Shown here: one piece after another, positions 5,488 to 7,284 of the stretch
How the letters are laid out: the number at the start of each line of letters is the position of its first letter
How positions within the stretch are numbered: position 1 is the first letter of the stretch
Origin: Muribaculaceae bacterium
GTDB taxonomy: Bacteria > Bacteroidota > Bacteroidia > Bacteroidales > Muribaculaceae
Reading direction: 5' to 3'
Length of the DNA stretch: 7,284 bases
Assembly (NCBI GenBank): GCA_029060585.1
Contig: JAIDTS010000499.1
Coordinates: 1-7,284 of the forward strand
The notes under the pieces: generated by a model
What the model was told of the DNA's origin: nothing
Databases searched by the model: none
Seen by the model: the letters and a program-made list of their open reading frames with translations, nothing else
Made by a program: the position numbers and the translations under genes

Positions 5488-7202
5488 CAGAACGGGTATT
5501 TGCCCTCAGAGGCTCCTAAGAAAAGGCCGTCAAGCTGATACGTACGGTTTATGGAGCCGTCCCGCCTGTTTATATCTCCACCTGTCTCCCAGAAGAAAGG
5601 CACACAACCGGCATTCTTTGCCTCACGGGTCACGACACGATTCCAATGCAACTGGCTGGCTTGATGCTTTTCCTTATCCACACCCGGCAGGTTGGAGCGA
5701 TCTTCACATACACAGTATTCGCCGAGCACCGTAGGATAACCTTTATCTACGAAATGCTTCTTCATCAGCTGCATCTGATCCCTTACATAGTCTTCCTCGC
5801 CCCAGGTACTGTTGCGGTCGGAACCCGCCACATGGTTTTCCTTGCCCCAGTACCAGGCTACCTTCCCCCAGCTTGCATCCTCCGTCATCATATTGAAATT
5901 GTAGGGAGAATAGAAATGGGCTTCCACCATAAGGCGGTCCGTCACAACATCCTTCGGCATCTGGAAATAGCCTTCCGCGGCTATCTCGATGTTGGTGTTG
6001 GGTACCGACATCACGAGAACACGGTCAAGGTTGTTGCCCCCTGTGGCGCGCACTGCGTCAAGCATCGTCTGCTCATACTTCATGATGGCGTCGATACCCT
6101 TCTCTTTTGTAGCCTTGCTTGTCTCATCTACGGGAGGCTCGTTCATGGCAGAGAAAAGAAGCCGCTGGTCGTAATGGTTGAGTTTCGTCGCTATCTGGGT
6201 CCAGTAGGAGCCGAACTTGGCGTTGACGGCCTCGTCAAAACCCTTCTTGCAGGGATCGCCCTCGATCCAGCCGCTGTCCCAGTGAGTGTTCAGCAGGGCA
6301 TACATGCCGTTGCCAATCACCCAGCCTACGACCTCGTCGACCCTGTCGAGCCACGCGGCATCGATGACACCGTCTTTCGCATGTGCATCCCAAGCGCAAG
6401 GAATACGGACTGCATTGAATCCCATGTTGGCAAGAGCAGCCACATAAGTCTCGTTGACGGGCATGCTCCAGTCGCCTTCTCCTCCGGGACACTCCATAGT
6501 ATTGCCTATATTGATGCCGGCATACATATCAGCGGCTATCTCGACGGCGCTCTTGCCGCTCAATGCAGCCACATTCCTGGCTCCCTGACGCACAGTCACG
6601 TTTGCAATAGCATCCTTTCCTACAGCCAGCACAATGATGCCCTCACGCTCCTTGCCCGAATTGTTAGGGGAATATGATAGCGTCAGCACACCTTCGTCGA
6701 GGCTGCGGGTGTCTGCCTCCCTGATCCATTCGGGAAGGTTGGCGGCCGGAACCCCGGTAGCCACATACTTGATCTTCAACGTGCCTCCGTCGGGATCAAG
6801 ATCACCCTCTGGGTCGATACTCCTTATCTCGACTACATCTCCGGATACCTGTGAGACAGTGACGGTAGCGTTCTCCTTCCCGGCGGTGACAGTGATCTTA
6901 GCCACGCGGGTCTCGCCCGTGACGTTAGGCTCGGCGGTAAGGTCGACGGAATATATACCGGTAGTCAGGCTCTTCACCTCGCTTATCTTGAGCCAGTCGG
7001 CATCGCAGGTCAGAGTCGGCTTGACGGAGGCCTTGATGTTAAGTTGCTGCGAGGTGGTCCCGGAGAGAAGTATCTCGTCCTTCACGGTCATTCCGCCTGT
7101 GTTCCAGGAGTCGTCGACTGGCGCCTTGTCTTCTCCGCAGGATCCTAAGACAGCAGCAGCGAGGAGCATCACGCCCGCTAATACTAAATCCTTTAATCTC
7201 AT
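5487..7202 (-). CDS. Surface lipoprotein endo-glycanase: two BACON-like domains plus GH5 catalytic domain
   Basis: Probable endo-acting beta-glycanase on the cell surface, 571 residues. The start MRLKDLVLAG leads to a lipobox VLGSC with Cys22; the acidic residues after it (GEDK) resemble a Bacteroidetes surface-export signal. Two BACON-like beta-sandwiches follow (about 44-119 and 126-208, ending VTVSQ and VTVRQG). The GH5 domain spans about 213-565. Visible active-site residues are Arg266 (NAVRIP), His307 (NTHWD), Asn354 and acid/base Glu355 (AMNEPP), His429 and Tyr431 (EAHFYSPY), nucleophile Glu495 (VLGEYC) and Trp538 (FFWETGG), so the enzyme looks intact. BoGH5A of Bacteroides ovatus, a BACON-GH5_4 xyloglucanase, is a known parallel with one BACON domain. 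Subfamily and substrate here (beta-glucan, xyloglucan or similar) are inferred. I used the ATG at 7202; the TTG at 7208 would add two residues before the signal peptide. It converges on the HTCS, as expected of a PUL enzyme. No promoter is evident between it and the hairpin at 7228-7260. Confidence 0.92.
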   Translation of the reverse strand: MRLKDLVLAGVMLLAAAVLGSCGEDKAPVDDSWNTGGMTVKDEILLSGTTSQQLNIKASVKPTLTCDADWLKISEVKSLTTGIYSVDLTAEPNVTGETRVAKITVTAGKENATVTVSQVSGDVVEIRSIDPEGDLDPDGGTLKIKYVATGVPAANLPEWIREADTRSLDEGVLTLSYSPNNSGKEREGIIVLAVGKDAIANVTVRQGARNVAALSGKSAVEIAADMYAGINIGNTMECPGGEGDWSMPVNETYVAALANMGFNAVRIPCAWDAHAKDGVIDAAWLDRVDEVVGWVIGNGMYALLNTHWDSGWIEGDPCKKGFDEAVNAKFGSYWTQIATKLNHYDQRLLFSAMNEPPVDETSKATKEKGIDAIMKYEQTMLDAVRATGGNNLDRVLVMSVPNTNIEIAAEGYFQMPKDVVTDRLMVEAHFYSPYNFNMMTEDASWGKVAWYWGKENHVAGSDRNSTWGEEDYVRDQMQLMKKHFVDKGYPTVLGEYCVCEDRSNLPGVDKEKHQASQLHWNRVVTREAKNAGCVPFFWETGGDINRRDGSINRTYQLDGLFLGASEGKYPF

Positions 7203-7227
7203 ATACAAATCATGTGTAAAGTTATGG

Positions 7228-7260
7228 AAAAAGTCCGGCTAACGTATAACCGGACTTTTT
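7228..7260. terminator. Strong hairpin with T-run on both strands, upstream of the GH5 gene
   Basis: AAAAAGTCCGG (7228-7238) pairs perfectly with CCGGACTTTTT (7250-7260) around an 11-base loop, a classic bidirectional intrinsic terminator. It lies 25 bp upstream of the GH5 start. It may end the transcript of a gene to the right of the window, on either strand logic, or act as a leader attenuator if the GH5 promoter is further right. The right-hand neighbour is not visible, so these options cannot be separated. Confidence 0.75.
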
Positions 7261-7284
7261 CGGTGTTGAAAACTGTTTTTAATT

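Noticed and set aside
5331..5488. Phase-variable invertible element, because 13-bp inverted repeats flank about 132 bp
   Set aside because: Invertible segments in Bacteroides usually carry a promoter. No TAnnTTTG-like element is seen on either strand here, and both neighbours end at the segment rather than start from it. Repeat symmetry is explained by the heptamer arrays.
5426..5734. Possible small gene starting in the convergent gap on the plus strand
   Set aside because: Its first residues come from the hairpin and heptamer repeats and the rest is antisense to the GH5 gene; nothing supports translation.
5646..6677. 343-codon open frame on the plus strand, antisense to the GH5 gene
   Set aside because: It lies wholly inside the GH5 gene, whose domains and active-site residues are all intact. 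Its translation shows no recognisable domain and it is a by-product of GC-rich codon use on the other strand.
7203..7208. TTG at 7208 as the GH5 start
   Set aside because: It adds only two residues before the ATG at 7202, which is followed directly by a normal lipoprotein signal peptide.

Overview
The window comes from a Bacteroidales chromosome. The evidence is a SusC/RagA-type TonB-dependent receptor, a one-piece hybrid two-component sensor/regulator (HTCS), a BACON-GH5 surface lipoprotein, candidate promoters of the Bacteroidetes TTTG / TAnnTTTG type, and no Shine-Dalgarno sequences before the starts. Coding DNA looks moderately GC-rich and the gaps are AT-rich. A gut family such as Muribaculaceae or Prevotellaceae would fit, but I cannot fix the genus by reading alone.

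Layout: (1) 1-875, minus strand: the first 291 codons of a SusC-like receptor that runs off the left edge. (2) 876-1303: a 428-bp divergent control region. It holds one candidate promoter for each gene, a five-unit heptamer repeat in the receptor leader, a 10-bp palindrome, and a pair of TGTTAACA palindromes spaced 22 bp apart. (3) 1304-5338, plus strand: the HTCS, in order a periplasmic propeller, Y_Y_Y domain, one membrane helix, histidine kinase, receiver and AraC-type HTH. (4) 5339-5486: a short convergent gap with a 15-bp hairpin flanked by two inverted arrays of AGTATNN heptamers, which begin at or inside the stop codons of the two facing genes. (5) 5487-7202, minus strand: a lipoprotein with two BACON-like domains and a GH5 catalytic domain. 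(6) 7203-7284: a strong hairpin with a T-run on both strands, 25 bp upstream of the GH5 start; the neighbour to the right is not visible.

Taken together this is one end of a polysaccharide utilisation locus (PUL), probably for a beta-glucan-type glycan. The GH5 would cut the polymer at the cell surface and the SusC-like receptor (with a SusD partner expected beyond the left edge) would import the oligosaccharides. The HTCS would sense a breakdown product in the periplasm and switch the locus on through its AraC domain. The gene set is a known type. I see no new enzymatic or defence system. The least explained signals are non-coding: the period-7 repeat arrays and the twin palindromes.
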